Source of the DNA: DATJHM01 sp035493895
Lineage (GTDB): Bacteria > Chloroflexota > Ktedonobacteria > Ktedonobacterales > Ktedonobacteraceae
Reading direction: 5' to 3'
NCBI GenBank assembly: GCA_035493895.1
Contig: DATJHM010000194.1
Coordinates: forward strand, 1-31,793
DNA length: 31,793 nt
Part shown: positions 1-7,510 of the stretch, in pieces
Position numbering within the stretch: position 1 is the stretch's first letter
How the letters are laid out: each line of letters starts with the position of its first letter
Position numbers and translations under genes: made by a program
The notes under the pieces: generated by a model
The model's database searches: none
The model's input: only the letters and a program-made list of their open reading frames with translations
What the model was told of the DNA's origin: nothing

Positions 1-28
1 ATATTCTCTGACTATAATCAGAGAATAT
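1..28. promoter_or_regulatory. Palindromic operator overlapping a -10 box, before the MarR-GNAT gene
   Basis: Perfect 11-bp inverted repeat (ATATTCTCTGA at 1-11, TCAGAGAATAT at 18-28) with a 6-bp spacer. A TATAAT hexamer at 13-18 sits in the middle, so a protein bound here would cover the -10 box of the following gene. The -35 region is outside the window. MarR regulators normally bind such AT-rich palindromes and repress themselves, so autoregulation by the gene at 61 is the simplest reading. A terminator for an unseen upstream gene is possible but there is no T-run. Confidence 0.65.
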
Positions 29-60
29 GAGATATTGATAGAACAACACGGGAGGTTTTC

Positions 61-942
61 ATGGATACATCGCAGGTTGAACAGGTGCGAAGCTTCAATC
101 GAACTATGACGGAGCGTGTTGGTGTGCTCAATGACCACTTCCTGGGCCGAGACCATCCCCTTGGTGAGGCACGGCTATTGTGGGAGATCGGCGCTGAAGG
201 GGCCTCAGTACGTTCATTGCGCAGTCGGCTTGGCCTCGATTCAGGATATGTCAGCCGTCTCCTACGCTCGCTAGAGGAGCAAGGCTTGATCGTAGTTGGC
301 ACGAGTGAAGAGGATGGGCGAGTTCGCCATGTCCAGCTTACCGAAGCAGGGAAAGTTGAGCGAGCTGAACTCGATCACCGGGCGGATGCATTTGCCCATT
401 CGCTTCTGGAACCATTGAACGATAGCCAGCGTGCGAAGCTGGCGACAGCAATGGCCCAGGTCGAACGGCTCCTGATCGCATCAATGGTAAAGATCGCTGT
501 TGCCGATCCGACGAACCAGGAGGCCAGATGGTGTATCGAGCAATATTTCGCCGAACTGGGAAAACGCTTCGATGCCGGTTTCGATCCCGCGCTCAGCACG
601 CCTGTACAGCCAGACGAACTCACGCCCCCCGCTGGCCTCCTGCTTCTCGCCCGTCTGCGCGAGGAACCGATCGGCTGTGGCGCGTTGAAGTTTCACGAGA
701 ACGGTCCGGCGGAAATCAAACGCGTGTGGGTAGCCTCGCACGCACGCGGTCTTGGGCTGGGACGGCGTCTGCTCCTCGAACTGGAACACAATGCACAGGA
801 AGCGGGGGTTACTATCCTTCGTCTGGAGACGAATCGCGCCCTCACCGAAGCTATCCAGATGTACCGCAACAGCGGATACCAGGAGATTGCCGCTTTTAAT
901 AACGAACCATACGCCCACCACTGGTTCGAAAAACGCCTCTGA
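61..942 (+). CDS. MarR-family regulator fused to a GNAT N-acetyltransferase
   Basis: 293 residues. Residues about 1-140 form a MarR winged helix-turn-helix domain, with the recognition-helix region near LGLDSGYVSRLLRSLEEQGL and a wing near DGRVRHVQLTEAG. Residues about 150-293 form a GNAT acetyltransferase with the acetyl-CoA-binding motif RGLGLGRRLLLELE and the family ending YRNSGYQEIAAFN. This fusion is a recognised architecture in actinobacteria and Chloroflexota. It presumably binds DNA and acetylates a small amine or protein; the substrate cannot be told from sequence. The start is well supported by GGAGG at 51-55, 5 nt before ATG. The palindrome at 1-28 lies directly upstream and is its likely operator. 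Monocistronic as far as visible. Confidence 0.9.
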   Translation: MDTSQVEQVRSFNRTMTERVGVLNDHFLGRDHPLGEARLLWEIGAEGASVRSLRSRLGLDSGYVSRLLRSLEEQGLIVVGTSEEDGRVRHVQLTEAGKVERAELDHRADAFAHSLLEPLNDSQRAKLATAMAQVERLLIASMVKIAVADPTNQEARWCIEQYFAELGKRFDAGFDPALSTPVQPDELTPPAGLLLLARLREEPIGCGALKFHENGPAEIKRVWVASHARGLGLGRRLLLELEHNAQEAGVTILRLETNRALTEAIQMYRNSGYQEIAAFNNEPYAHHWFEKRL

Positions 943-973
943 ATATCGACCGTACCACCCGGTCACGATATGA

Positions 974-1024
974 GTCCCACCCTCGAAGAAAGGCAGAGGT
1001 AGGGATCGCGCTTCATGCCGATCC
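974..1024 (-). repeat. Dispersed intergenic repeat, second-hairpin module
   Basis: 974-1004 is nearly identical to 11808-11839 (one inserted C, one G/A change). It runs into 1004-1024, which matches 3153-3173 with a single mismatch. The second part can fold as GGATCG / CGATCC around a loop containing CTTCATGC. It belongs to the two-hairpin repeat family described under findings. By comparison with the copy at 11808-11927 it is in minus orientation here, and the first-hairpin module is missing. Confidence 0.6.
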
Positions 1025-1095
1025 TCGTCCCCCTCCGGCCATCGTCGCCGATCCTCGTCCCCCTCCGGCCACCATCGCCGATCCACATCCCCCAT
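1017..1095. repeat. 30-bp tandem repeat, about 2.6 copies
   Basis: Copies at 1017-1046 and 1047-1076 are near identical, and a decayed third copy runs from 1077 to about 1095. The unit is C-rich (GCCGATCCTCG then CCCCCTCCGG). It begins inside the end of the dispersed repeat at 974-1024, so it probably arose by local duplication of that element. It lies in the 308-bp gap between the MarR-GNAT gene and the amidase gene. No convincing promoter for the amidase was identified in the rest of that gap. Confidence 0.7.
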
Positions 1096-1250
1096 CGTCA
1101 CACAATAGAAAAAGTGAGATATATTGATTATGATGCACAAATCATATCGCCGGATGTGCTATTCTGGGGCAGTTAAAACGTTCTATACATGTAATGGTTG
1201 CTTTTCTTTTTCGCACTGGTAAAGGAATTTCGCAACAGGAGCGTCAATTC

Positions 1251-2219
1251 ATGCCAAATATTATTGATATACCGTCGCCAAACTGGTCCTCACGCGATGG
1301 CGCGGCACCACGCTGGCTCATTATTCATGGCACGGCGGGCGGGTCGTCCGCGCAGGCCATTGGCAACTATTTTGCCGAGTCTGCGAGTCAGGTATCATCA
1401 CATTATGTCGTAGGACAGGATGGTGCCATCGTACGCTGCGTTGACGAAAACAATGCGGCCTGGGCAAACGGAATTATTACTGGCCCTGCGGGCACCAGCG
1501 GAGATGGCGTCCATCATGATCCGTGGTGGGATACGGCCCCGCAATGGGGCGGCCTCCCCAATCCGAACCCGGTGACGATCTCGATCGAACATGTCAAACC
1601 GGATACCGATAACGCCTCCGCCCTTACCGCTGCCCAGCAGGCAGCCAGTTTTGCCTTGATTAAAGACATTTGCACGCGCCAGAATATTCCCATGCGCGCC
1701 GCCAATGCCCAGGGAGGCATCACCGGCCACTACTCTATGGACCCCGTCAATCGCAGCCGCTGCCCGGGAACATTCCCCTGGAGCTCATTGTGGACGTACT
1801 TACAGCAAGGAGGAAAGATGATCCCCACAGGTTGGACCGACAATGGTACGACACTCACCGCCCCTAATGGACATAAAGTTGTCCAGGGCTTTCGCGATTA
1901 CATCCTCAGCCATGCCTGGGATGCCAACGACTATCCCATCGAAGAGAGCCACGCCCAGAATCCGCTGGAACTGAGCAATCCCGATCTCGGGGGCGGCACG
2001 CAACAGACCTTCCGCTTCTCCATGCTCGGCTGGACCGCTGCTAGCGGCGTCATCTTCGAATGGCTCGGACAGGAACTGCTGACAGTACGCACCCAGAACG
2101 AGCAACTGAAAGCCCAACTCGCCACCTACCAGAACGGCAGCGCCGTATCCGCTGCCATCCAGGACCTTCAGACAGTCGTTACCAGTGCGCAAGACGCATT
2201 GATCAAATTAAAATCATAG
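1251..2219 (+). CDS. N-acetylmuramoyl-L-alanine amidase (Amidase_2 / T7 lysozyme-like)
   Basis: 322 residues from the ATG at 1251, chosen because AGGAG at 1237-1241 stands 9 nt upstream; the longer frame from 1194 has no ribosome-binding site. Residues about 15-185 are the zinc amidase domain that cleaves the bond between N-acetylmuramic acid and L-alanine in peptidoglycan. Likely zinc ligands are H26 (LIIHGTAGG), H160 (TGHYSMDP) and C171 (RCPG). Residues about 195-260 form a second domain rich in aromatic residues (APNGHKVVQGFRDYIL) that may bind the wall; residues about 275-322 look like a coiled coil. There is no signal peptide, as in phage endolysins, so it may be prophage-derived, used after lysis, or exported by another route. 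No other phage genes are nearby. Confidence 0.85.
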   Translation: MPNIIDIPSPNWSSRDGAAPRWLIIHGTAGGSSAQAIGNYFAESASQVSSHYVVGQDGAIVRCVDENNAAWANGIITGPAGTSGDGVHHDPWWDTAPQWGGLPNPNPVTISIEHVKPDTDNASALTAAQQAASFALIKDICTRQNIPMRAANAQGGITGHYSMDPVNRSRCPGTFPWSSLWTYLQQGGKMIPTGWTDNGTTLTAPNGHKVVQGFRDYILSHAWDANDYPIEESHAQNPLELSNPDLGGGTQQTFRFSMLGWTAASGVIFEWLGQELLTVRTQNEQLKAQLATYQNGSAVSAAIQDLQTVVTSAQDALIKLKS

Positions 2220-2235
2220 ATTTATGTAAAGTGAA

Positions 2236-2283
2236 CAGGGAATATAAGTGGGCAATACGCTTTCTGCCTATCCACATTCCCTG
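2236..2283 (+). terminator. Stem-loop downstream of the amidase gene
   Basis: CAGGGAAT at 2236-2243 pairs perfectly with ATTCCCTG at 2276-2283; inside it GTGG pairs with CCAC and GCA with TGC, with small bulges. It starts 16 bp after the amidase stop codon. No T-run follows, so it is either a non-canonical terminator or an mRNA 3'-end protecting hairpin. Confidence 0.45.
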
Positions 2284-2335
2284 CTGACCACCACGCCCTC
2301 TTTGCGCAAAATCTGCAAATTGGCTCGCAATCCCC

Positions 2336-2366
2336 TTGACTTCGAGTGCGCTCGAACTTGTATACT
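2336..2366 (+). promoter_or_regulatory. MerR-type promoter with a 19-bp spacer and internal palindrome
   Basis: TTGACT (2336-2341) and TATACT (2361-2366) are separated by 19 bp, the overlong spacer typical of MerR-controlled promoters. The perfect palindrome TTCGAGTGCGCTCGAA (2341-2356) fills the spacer and is the expected dimer site. A transcript starting about 7 bp after the -10 would begin at or next to the A of the ATG at 2373, so the mRNA is probably leaderless. Confidence 0.85.
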
Positions 2367-2372
2367 GCTGAC

Positions 2373-2810
2373 ATGGAAGAAGAACTTACGATTCAAGAAG
2401 TTGCGGCACGTACCGGTCTGACGGTCCATACGCTCCGCTATTACGAGCAGATAGGGCTGCTTGAGCCCGTGAACCGTGCTAGCAGTGGCCATCGCCGCTA
2501 TACCACCGGTGATCTCGAATGGATCACCTTTCTTCGCTGTCTGCGCGCCACGGGCATGTCCATTCGCCAGATGCAAACCTTCGCAGAATTGCGGCGGCAG
2601 GGAGATGCCGTGGTCGCAGAGCGTATGGCTTTTCTGGAGGCCCATCAGCAGCAGGTTCTGCAACGCGTGTACGAGCTAGAAGGCTACCTCACAGTCATTG
2701 AGAGGAAAATACAGCGCCATAAGAATATACTGGCAGGCAAGCGGAACGATATAACGCACGATCAAGCGTTGCCTCATTTCTCTATTACCGAGAGCATACC
2801 GTTATCGTAG
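2373..2810 (+). CDS. MerR-family transcriptional regulator
   Basis: 145 residues. It opens with the MerR helix-turn-helix and wing (TIQEVAARTGLTVHTLRYYEQIGLL, then SSGHRRYTTGDLEWI) and continues as a long dimerising coiled coil to about residue 120. The cysteine pattern of the metal sensors (CueR, MerR, ZntR) is absent, so a small organic or redox signal is likelier; this subgroup often controls a nearby oxidoreductase, and an SDR follows at 3286. ATG at 2373 is preferred over the GTG at 2346, because the latter lies inside the gene's own promoter. Its stop codon TAG (2808-2810) is contributed by a dispersed repeat, so the last residues may have been altered when the repeat arrived. Confidence 0.88.
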   Translation: MEEELTIQEVAARTGLTVHTLRYYEQIGLLEPVNRASSGHRRYTTGDLEWITFLRCLRATGMSIRQMQTFAELRRQGDAVVAERMAFLEAHQQQVLQRVYELEGYLTVIERKIQRHKNILAGKRNDITHDQALPHFSITESIPLS

Positions 2811-2830
2811 AGGCGCTGCTTGTCTGCGCC
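2807..2830 (+). repeat. First-hairpin repeat module at the MerR gene stop
   Basis: Copy of the dispersed intergenic hairpin with core GGCGCTGCTTGTCTGCGCC, in which GGCGC pairs with GCGCC. It differs by one base from the copy at 27484-27507 and is related to the copies near 8450, 10181 and 11927. The TAG at bases 2-4 of the module is the stop codon of the MerR gene, exactly as in the mgtC copy. Confidence 0.75.
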
Positions 2831-2870
2831 AAATATGCATCAACCTAAACAGATAGGCGGGATTTTGGAT

Positions 2871-3110
2871 CCAGTAGTGGCACGGTGGAGTGAGAACGGA
2901 ACTGTGCCTGGGAACTCGCGCGATAAAGCCGACTCCGCAGGAGGAGAGACGCGCGAGGAGAGAGGTGCCTTCACCGCTGATCTCCGTGGTCGAAAAAAAC
3001 AGGGGCCTGAACGCGTCATCGCATCCGTTGCCATCATCGCCTGAGGGGCCTGAGGAATCGTGCGAGTTCCCAGGCACAGTTTCGTTCTCACCCCACCATG
3101 CCACTACTGG
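2871..3110. mobile_element. MITE-like palindromic element without coding capacity
   Basis: Terminal inverted repeats of 54 bp at 2871-2924 and 3057-3110 agree at 50 of 54 positions and enclose about 132 bp of non-coding centre. Weaker inverted similarity extends outward on both sides (CATCAACC near 2839-2846, GGTTGATG near 3139-3146), so the whole 2807-3173 interval looks like a nested palindrome. No transposase and no clear target-site duplication are visible. It may be a non-autonomous transposon moved in trans, or an oversized member of the repeat family seen elsewhere here. It fills most of the 475-bp gap between the MerR gene and the SDR. The open frames inside it are by-products of the symmetry. 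Confidence 0.65.
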
Positions 3111-3125
3111 GGTTGGGCGAAATCC

Positions 3126-3173
3126 CCTCCTGGCCTTCGGTTGATGTGTATTGATCGCGCTTTATGCCGATCC
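3126..3173 (-). repeat. Dispersed repeat fragment on the right flank of the MITE-like element
   Basis: 3126-3150 resembles 11873-11903 (CCTCC.GGCCTTC..GGTTG), and 3153-3173 matches 1004-1024 with one mismatch. The end folds as GATCG / CGATC around a loop containing CTTTATGC. It is oriented opposite to the module at 2807-2830, so the MITE-like element sits between two inverted repeat fragments. Confidence 0.6.
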
Positions 3174-3285
3174 GATGCGTATTCGGCACTTACCTGCGTC
3201 TGTACCGCATGACCGCATGCTCTGTTGTACAGATGAATATAATTCTTCTTTCAATCAATAAAAAAATGGAGGATATTGATTTCCT

Positions 3286-4011
3286 ATGGACATTACCAAT
3301 CGCAAAATCGTGGTCGTCGGGGGAAGCTCCGGGATGGGACTCGCCATCGCGAGCGCAGCGCAGGCCAGAGGGGCCGAAGTGGTCATCGTGGGCCGCTCCG
3401 TGGAGCGGCTCGAGCAGGCGGCCTCGGAGTTCGCGGAGGCTGATCGTGTGCAAACCATCGCGGCAGATGTGACACACGAGGATGACGTGAGCCGTCTCTT
3501 TACTCAGGTCGGCAGCTTCGATCATCTCGTCATCACGGCAGTCTCCAATCTCACGTACATGCCGATCCGCGACCTCGACATGGACGCGGCACGTCAGACC
3601 ATCGAAGCCAAGCTGGTCGCCGCGCTACTGCTCTCGAAATACGCCGCCCGGACTATCAACGAGCATGGCTCAATCACGTTTACCGCTGGCATCGCCGCCG
3701 AGCGTCCGATCCCGACCGGCTTTCTCGTGGGCGCAATCAACGGTGCCCTCTTCTCGCTCACGTACGGGCTGGCCCTCGCGCTCGCGCCCGTACGCGTCAA
3801 CGCCATCTCGCCAGGGTGGGTCGACACGCCTCCCCTGGAAAAGATCTTCGGACCCCGCAAAGCAGCGGCGATCGAACAGTTGGAACAGCGTCTGCCCACA
3901 GGACGTATTGGACGCCCCGCAGACATCGCCCATGCGGTACTGTTCCTGCTCGAAAACGAGTTCACCACAGGCACCGTCCTGCCCATCGATGGCGGTCATC
4001 GCCTCGTCTAA
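3286..4011 (+). CDS. Divergent short-chain dehydrogenase/reductase family protein
   Basis: 241 residues, the usual SDR length. The Rossmann nucleotide-binding motif GGSSGMGLA is at about residues 13-21, D61 region ADVTHED follows, and the C-terminal IDGGHRLV is typical. The catalytic YxxxK pair is absent: the segment FLVGAINGALFSLTYGLALAL aligns where (Y)AAAKAAL is expected, with V and N in place of Tyr and Lys. The whole divergent subfamily appears to share this, so it may still bind NAD(P) but use another chemistry or act as a sensor. GGAGG at 3268-3272 lies 13 nt before the ATG. It is the first gene after the MerR regulator and could be its target, although the MITE-like element now separates them. 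Confidence 0.85.
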   Translation: MDITNRKIVVVGGSSGMGLAIASAAQARGAEVVIVGRSVERLEQAASEFAEADRVQTIAADVTHEDDVSRLFTQVGSFDHLVITAVSNLTYMPIRDLDMDAARQTIEAKLVAALLLSKYAARTINEHGSITFTAGIAAERPIPTGFLVGAINGALFSLTYGLALALAPVRVNAISPGWVDTPPLEKIFGPRKAAAIEQLEQRLPTGRIGRPADIAHAVLFLLENEFTTGTVLPIDGGHRLV

Positions 4012-4047
4012 ACAGGCAATCTTTGCAAAAAACCCCATTATCTCCCC

Positions 4048-4076
4048 TTGACAACCGCCTGCTTCTTTCTTATACT
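4048..4076 (+). promoter_or_regulatory. Strong sigma-70-type promoter of the LacI-family gene
   Basis: TTGACA (4048-4053) and TATACT (4071-4076) with a 17-bp spacer, near consensus. It overlaps the start of the double operator at 4074-4115, so a bound repressor would block open-complex formation or escape. Predicted transcription start near 4083. Confidence 0.85.
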
Positions 4077-4115
4077 TTTGGTAAAGCGCTTTACGTAAAG
4101 CGCTTTACCAAAAGT
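4074..4115. promoter_or_regulatory. 42-bp perfect palindrome with two abutting LacI-type operators
   Basis: The 21-bp halves are exact reverse complements. Each half carries GTAAAGCGCTTTAC (4081-4094 and 4095-4108), itself a perfect 14-bp palindrome with the AAGCGCTT centre typical of LacI/GalR operators. Two repressor dimers could sit side by side over positions about +1 to +25. The obvious ligand is the LacI-family protein encoded just downstream. Confidence 0.9.
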
Positions 4116-4133
4116 GAGAAAAGATATCATCGT

Positions 4134-5177
4134 ATGAGAAAACGTCCTCGTCAGGCCGACGTTGCAGCATTAGCGAAGGTCTCACCCGCCATCGTTTCGC
4201 GTGTCATCAACGGACAGGTTGACCGAGATCTACGCATTGGCGAAGATACACGGCAGCGTGTATGGGATGCCGTGCGCGAACTCGGCTATGTCGTCAACCC
4301 GATCGCACGCAAATTAGCCGGGCACCAGAACCGTTTGCTTGGTGTTTTTACCTACGAGCCTGACTTTCCCATAGAGCACAACTTCTACTATCGCTTCCTC
4401 ATCGGCATCGAAAGAGAGGCCCAGGAGCAGGACTACGATCTCCTTCTCTTCACACGAGCCTACTCGCCCGATGGGAGACGCACCATTTATAAAGATGGCG
4501 TGAATAGCTTACAGGTAGCGGATGGAGCCGTGCTCTTAGGAGCGAATGAAGACAGAGAAGAACTGACGCGCTTCGTCCAGGAAGAGTATCCCTTCGTCTT
4601 TGTCGGCAGACGAGAAATCGCAGGCGGGGAGATCTCATACGCCACCGCCGACTACAGCGAGGCAACCAGAAAGGTTGTCGCATTTATTTATAACAAAGGG
4701 CACAGGAGAATGGTCTATCTGGGCACGCCCACGCGCAACGAAGCACACGAGGACCGCGAAATCGGCTATCGTTCAGCACATCAGCAATTGGGCCTCCCCT
4801 TCGATGAACGCCTGATCTATCGCTGCCCTACCACCAGCATTACACCAGAGTTGTTGCAAAGTTATTTGACAGGTGGAGCGACCGCCTTCATCGCAGAGAA
4901 TCGCGCCCACGCGCACGCTCTGCAAGAGGCCGCGAAACAACTGGGGAAACATATCCCTGACGATCTCTCTTTTGCCGCTCTGGGTGATCCATTCGATGAA
5001 ACGGAGGTAATCCCCGATGTCACAGGATTCTTGACCCCCTGTCGCGAGATGGGCAGAGAGGCCGTACGCTTGCTGATCAAAAAACTTCAGGGTGATGATC
5101 CCTCGCTTGTCTATCGCACCACGCTCTCCTGCACCTTTATTGAAGGAAGAACCGTAGCAAATCCGCCCACCACATAG
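4134..5177 (+). CDS. LacI-family transcriptional regulator of the sugar ABC operon
   Basis: 347 residues. The LacI helix-turn-helix is at residues about 8-27 (ADVAALAKVSPAIVSRVING), the hinge helix at about 50-60 (NPIARKLAG), and a periplasmic-binding-protein-like effector domain follows to the end (LGVFTYEPDF, then the DLSFAALGDP and MGREAVRLL motifs). The start at 4134 gives the canonical short N-terminus; the open frame runs back to 3816 through the SDR gene and the operator and is not used. The 42-bp palindrome upstream makes autorepression very likely. The ABC importer genes begin 96 bp downstream and are the expected regulon. No strong ribosome-binding site is visible. The inducing sugar is unknown. 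Confidence 0.92.
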   Translation: MRKRPRQADVAALAKVSPAIVSRVINGQVDRDLRIGEDTRQRVWDAVRELGYVVNPIARKLAGHQNRLLGVFTYEPDFPIEHNFYYRFLIGIEREAQEQDYDLLLFTRAYSPDGRRTIYKDGVNSLQVADGAVLLGANEDREELTRFVQEEYPFVFVGRREIAGGEISYATADYSEATRKVVAFIYNKGHRRMVYLGTPTRNEAHEDREIGYRSAHQQLGLPFDERLIYRCPTTSITPELLQSYLTGGATAFIAENRAHAHALQEAAKQLGKHIPDDLSFAALGDPFDETEVIPDVTGFLTPCREMGREAVRLLIKKLQGDDPSLVYRTTLSCTFIEGRTVANPPTT

Positions 5178-5273
5178 TCCGCTGTACCAATCAATCATCT
5201 CACCAATAGCGAAACACAGCGATGTATGATTATGTGCTTTATTACTGTTGTCCTCACATAAGGAGGTAATGCC

Positions 5274-6569
5274 ATGTCTCGGCGCACATCCTTTGCAGCA
5301 ATGATGCTCGCGCTACTCCTCGGTATCATCGTCACAGCGTGTGGTGGTCAGACACAATCCAGCACTGGCACAAAGATTACCGTCTGGCTCCCTGGCAATA
5401 CGCAAAGCGAAATTACCTATGTCACGAACACGATCGTGCCAGCATTCGAAAAAGCAAATCCTGGCATTCAGGTTGATCTCCAGTATGTCGACTGGGGCAA
5501 CTTCTCGCCAAAGCTCAACAGCGCCTTCGCTGGAGGGATCGCCCCCGACGTATTTGGTTATGGTACGGCGGCAACCGCTGGCTATGTCGCGGCAAATCAG
5601 GTTTTACCCCTCAACAGTTATATTAACGGCCTCAGTTCCAGCACGCGTGCAGACTTTGGCAACCTGTTCAACCAGGGAAAAGTTGGCTCCAACTATTATG
5701 CCGTACCCTTCACAGGGCAGGGGGAACTCTTCGCCTACCGTACCGATTTGTTCCAGCAGGCCGGTCTTGATCCCAACAAGCCACCCACGAACTGGGAGCA
5801 ATTGATGCAGGATGCCGAGCGGCTCACGCAGCGCAGTGGCAACAGCGTTGAGCGCGCAGGACTGGTCGTCAACGAAAGCAATCCGAGCCTGGAGCAGAGC
5901 TTTGCCACATTCCTGGAACAGGCGGGCGGCTCGCTTATCAGCAGCGATGGCAAAAGCGTTACCTGGAACAGTCCCGCCGGGGTCAAAGCCCTGCAATTCA
6001 TGGTCAACATGTATAACGGACCTCATGCCGTTGCGTCGAACGACAACGTTGACTATGGCAGCCTGCCCGCCGGTCAGCAGCCATTGTTGACCGGAAAAGC
6101 CGCGATCGCGCTCGTGGGGCAGGGACAGTTGCTCACCATGCAAGAGGCAAATCCGCAGGTATTCAAACATATTGCGGTCATGCCTCCACTGGGAGAGCCG
6201 GATAAAGCATCCTTTGGCGGCGTGAGCTATGGACTGTACATCAACAAAGCCAGCAAAAACGCGGATGCCGCATGGCGCTTCATCCAGTACATGATCAACC
6301 CGACGACGCTCAACTCATTCTACCAGGTGAATGGCTCGCTTCCGATACGCACTTCGCTTGTCAATAGCAGCTTCGTCAAAGATCATCCATATATGAAAAC
6401 ATTTATTCAAGCCTATTCGACCTTCCAGCCTAATCCGAATGTTGCGGCGTGGGTCAATGCTCGCGATATTCTCATACGCTATATAGAACAGGCTCTGGCG
6501 CAACAGAGCTCACCAAAGGCTGCTCTGGATAGCGCTGCGGCCGAAGTCAATCCTCTTTTAGCCAAGTGA
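5274..6569 (+). CDS. ABC transporter sugar-binding lipoprotein (family 1 extracellular solute-binding protein)
   Basis: 431 residues. A lipoprotein signal peptide (RR at 3-4, hydrophobic 8-20, lipobox VTAC) gives the acylated residue C23, anchoring it to the outer face of the membrane. The mature part is a MalE/UgpB-type binding protein: ITVWLPG near the start, TAAMP-like hinge segments, and FGGVSYGLYINKASKNADAAWRFIQYM near residue 315-345. It captures a carbohydrate, probably an oligosaccharide or glycoside, and delivers it to the two permeases that follow. AAGGAGGT at 5260-5267 is a perfect ribosome-binding site, suiting the high expression such proteins need. Its stop overlaps the next gene. 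Confidence 0.93.
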   Translation: MSRRTSFAAMMLALLLGIIVTACGGQTQSSTGTKITVWLPGNTQSEITYVTNTIVPAFEKANPGIQVDLQYVDWGNFSPKLNSAFAGGIAPDVFGYGTAATAGYVAANQVLPLNSYINGLSSSTRADFGNLFNQGKVGSNYYAVPFTGQGELFAYRTDLFQQAGLDPNKPPTNWEQLMQDAERLTQRSGNSVERAGLVVNESNPSLEQSFATFLEQAGGSLISSDGKSVTWNSPAGVKALQFMVNMYNGPHAVASNDNVDYGSLPAGQQPLLTGKAAIALVGQGQLLTMQEANPQVFKHIAVMPPLGEPDKASFGGVSYGLYINKASKNADAAWRFIQYMINPTTLNSFYQVNGSLPIRTSLVNSSFVKDHPYMKTFIQAYSTFQPNPNVAAWVNARDILIRYIEQALAQQSSPKAALDSAAAEVNPLLAK

Positions 6570-7510
6570 GAAAACGAATGGCTCTTGAAACTTCTGGTGG
6601 CGTAAAGCTGGCTGGCGCGAAACGGGGACGATATAGTAGCTTGCAAAAGCGTATCATGGTCGCTGGAGTAATCTTTATTGCTCCAGCCACCCTCTACACG
6701 TTGATCTTCCAGATCTTTCCCGTGATCTACGCGCTCTACCTCAGCTTTACCAACGCCAGTTCATCGAACGTGCAAGGATCGCAGTTCCAGGGATTGGAGG
6801 GATATCGCGAGGTCCTGCTCTCACCTGAGTTCTGGAATGCTCTGCGCGTCACCGTTCAGTACACGATAGAGGTCGTACCGCTTGCCATGGCCTTCTCGCT
6901 CGGGTTAGCCCTGCTGGCGAATAGACGTATGCGCGGCATCACCTTCTTTCGCGCGGCATTCTACCTGCCAAATATCATATCCCTGACGGCGGTGAGCCTG
7001 GTCTGGATGTGGCTCTACTCAAACGACGGCTTTTTCAACTACGTGGGCAGTCTGGTTGGTCTGGAACACATCCGCTGGCTCTCATCTCCGGCGATCGCGC
7101 TGCATGCGCTGGTCGGCATGCGCGTCTGGAAGGCGCTGGGGGGCAATATGGTGCTCTTCCTGGCGGGCCTGCAAGGGATTCCTGAGGAACTTTATGAGGC
7201 CGCGTCGATCGATGGCGCGGGAAGCTGGGCTCGCTTCTGCCATGTAACCCTGCCTGGACTACAACCGGTGATCGTCTATGTCGCCACCGCTGATCTGATT
7301 TATCTCGCACAGTCATTCTCAGAGGTCTATATTATGACCAGTGGAGGACCAATCGATAGTACGACGACGATGAACCTGCTCATTTATAATCAAGCCTTTC
7401 AATATAACCAGATTGGGCAGGCCAGTGCGATGGCATTTCTCCTCTTTATCGTGATTTTTGCCTTCGCGTTCTTTAACGTGCGTGTGATGACCAGGAGGGC
7501 AAACGCATGA
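6566..7510 (+). CDS. Sugar ABC transporter permease, MalF/UgpA type
   Basis: 314 residues from the GTG at 6566, which overlaps the previous stop; ATG at 6578 (310 residues) is an equally plausible start and neither has a strong ribosome-binding site. About six membrane helices, the first near residues 30-55 (IFIAPATLYTLIFQIFPVIYA). The cytoplasmic EAA loop that docks the ATPase is present (EELYEAASIDGAGSW at about 207-221). It pairs with the next gene as a heterodimeric channel for the sugar delivered by the lipoprotein. The partner ATPase is not in the operon, so a shared MsmK/UgpC-type ATPase elsewhere in the genome probably energises it. Confidence 0.92.
   Translation: MRKRMALETSGGVKLAGAKRGRYSSLQKRIMVAGVIFIAPATLYTLIFQIFPVIYALYLSFTNASSSNVQGSQFQGLEGYREVLLSPEFWNALRVTVQYTIEVVPLAMAFSLGLALLANRRMRGITFFRAAFYLPNIISLTAVSLVWMWLYSNDGFFNYVGSLVGLEHIRWLSSPAIALHALVGMRVWKALGGNMVLFLAGLQGIPEELYEAASIDGAGSWARFCHVTLPGLQPVIVYVATADLIYLAQSFSEVYIMTSGGPIDSTTTMNLLIYNQAFQYNQIGQASAMAFLLFIVIFAFAFFNVRVMTRRANA

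Noticed and set aside
481..1140. 219-codon minus-strand open frame
   Set aside because: It is antisense to the GNAT domain and runs through the 30-bp tandem repeat, giving a low-complexity repeated peptide.
2820..3144. Several 70-100-codon open frames on both strands
   Set aside because: They come from the symmetry of the MITE-like inverted repeat and have no ribosome-binding sites or known domains.
3816..4133. Long N-terminal extension of the LacI-family protein
   Set aside because: It overlaps the SDR gene and the promoter-operator region; the LacI fold begins at 4134.
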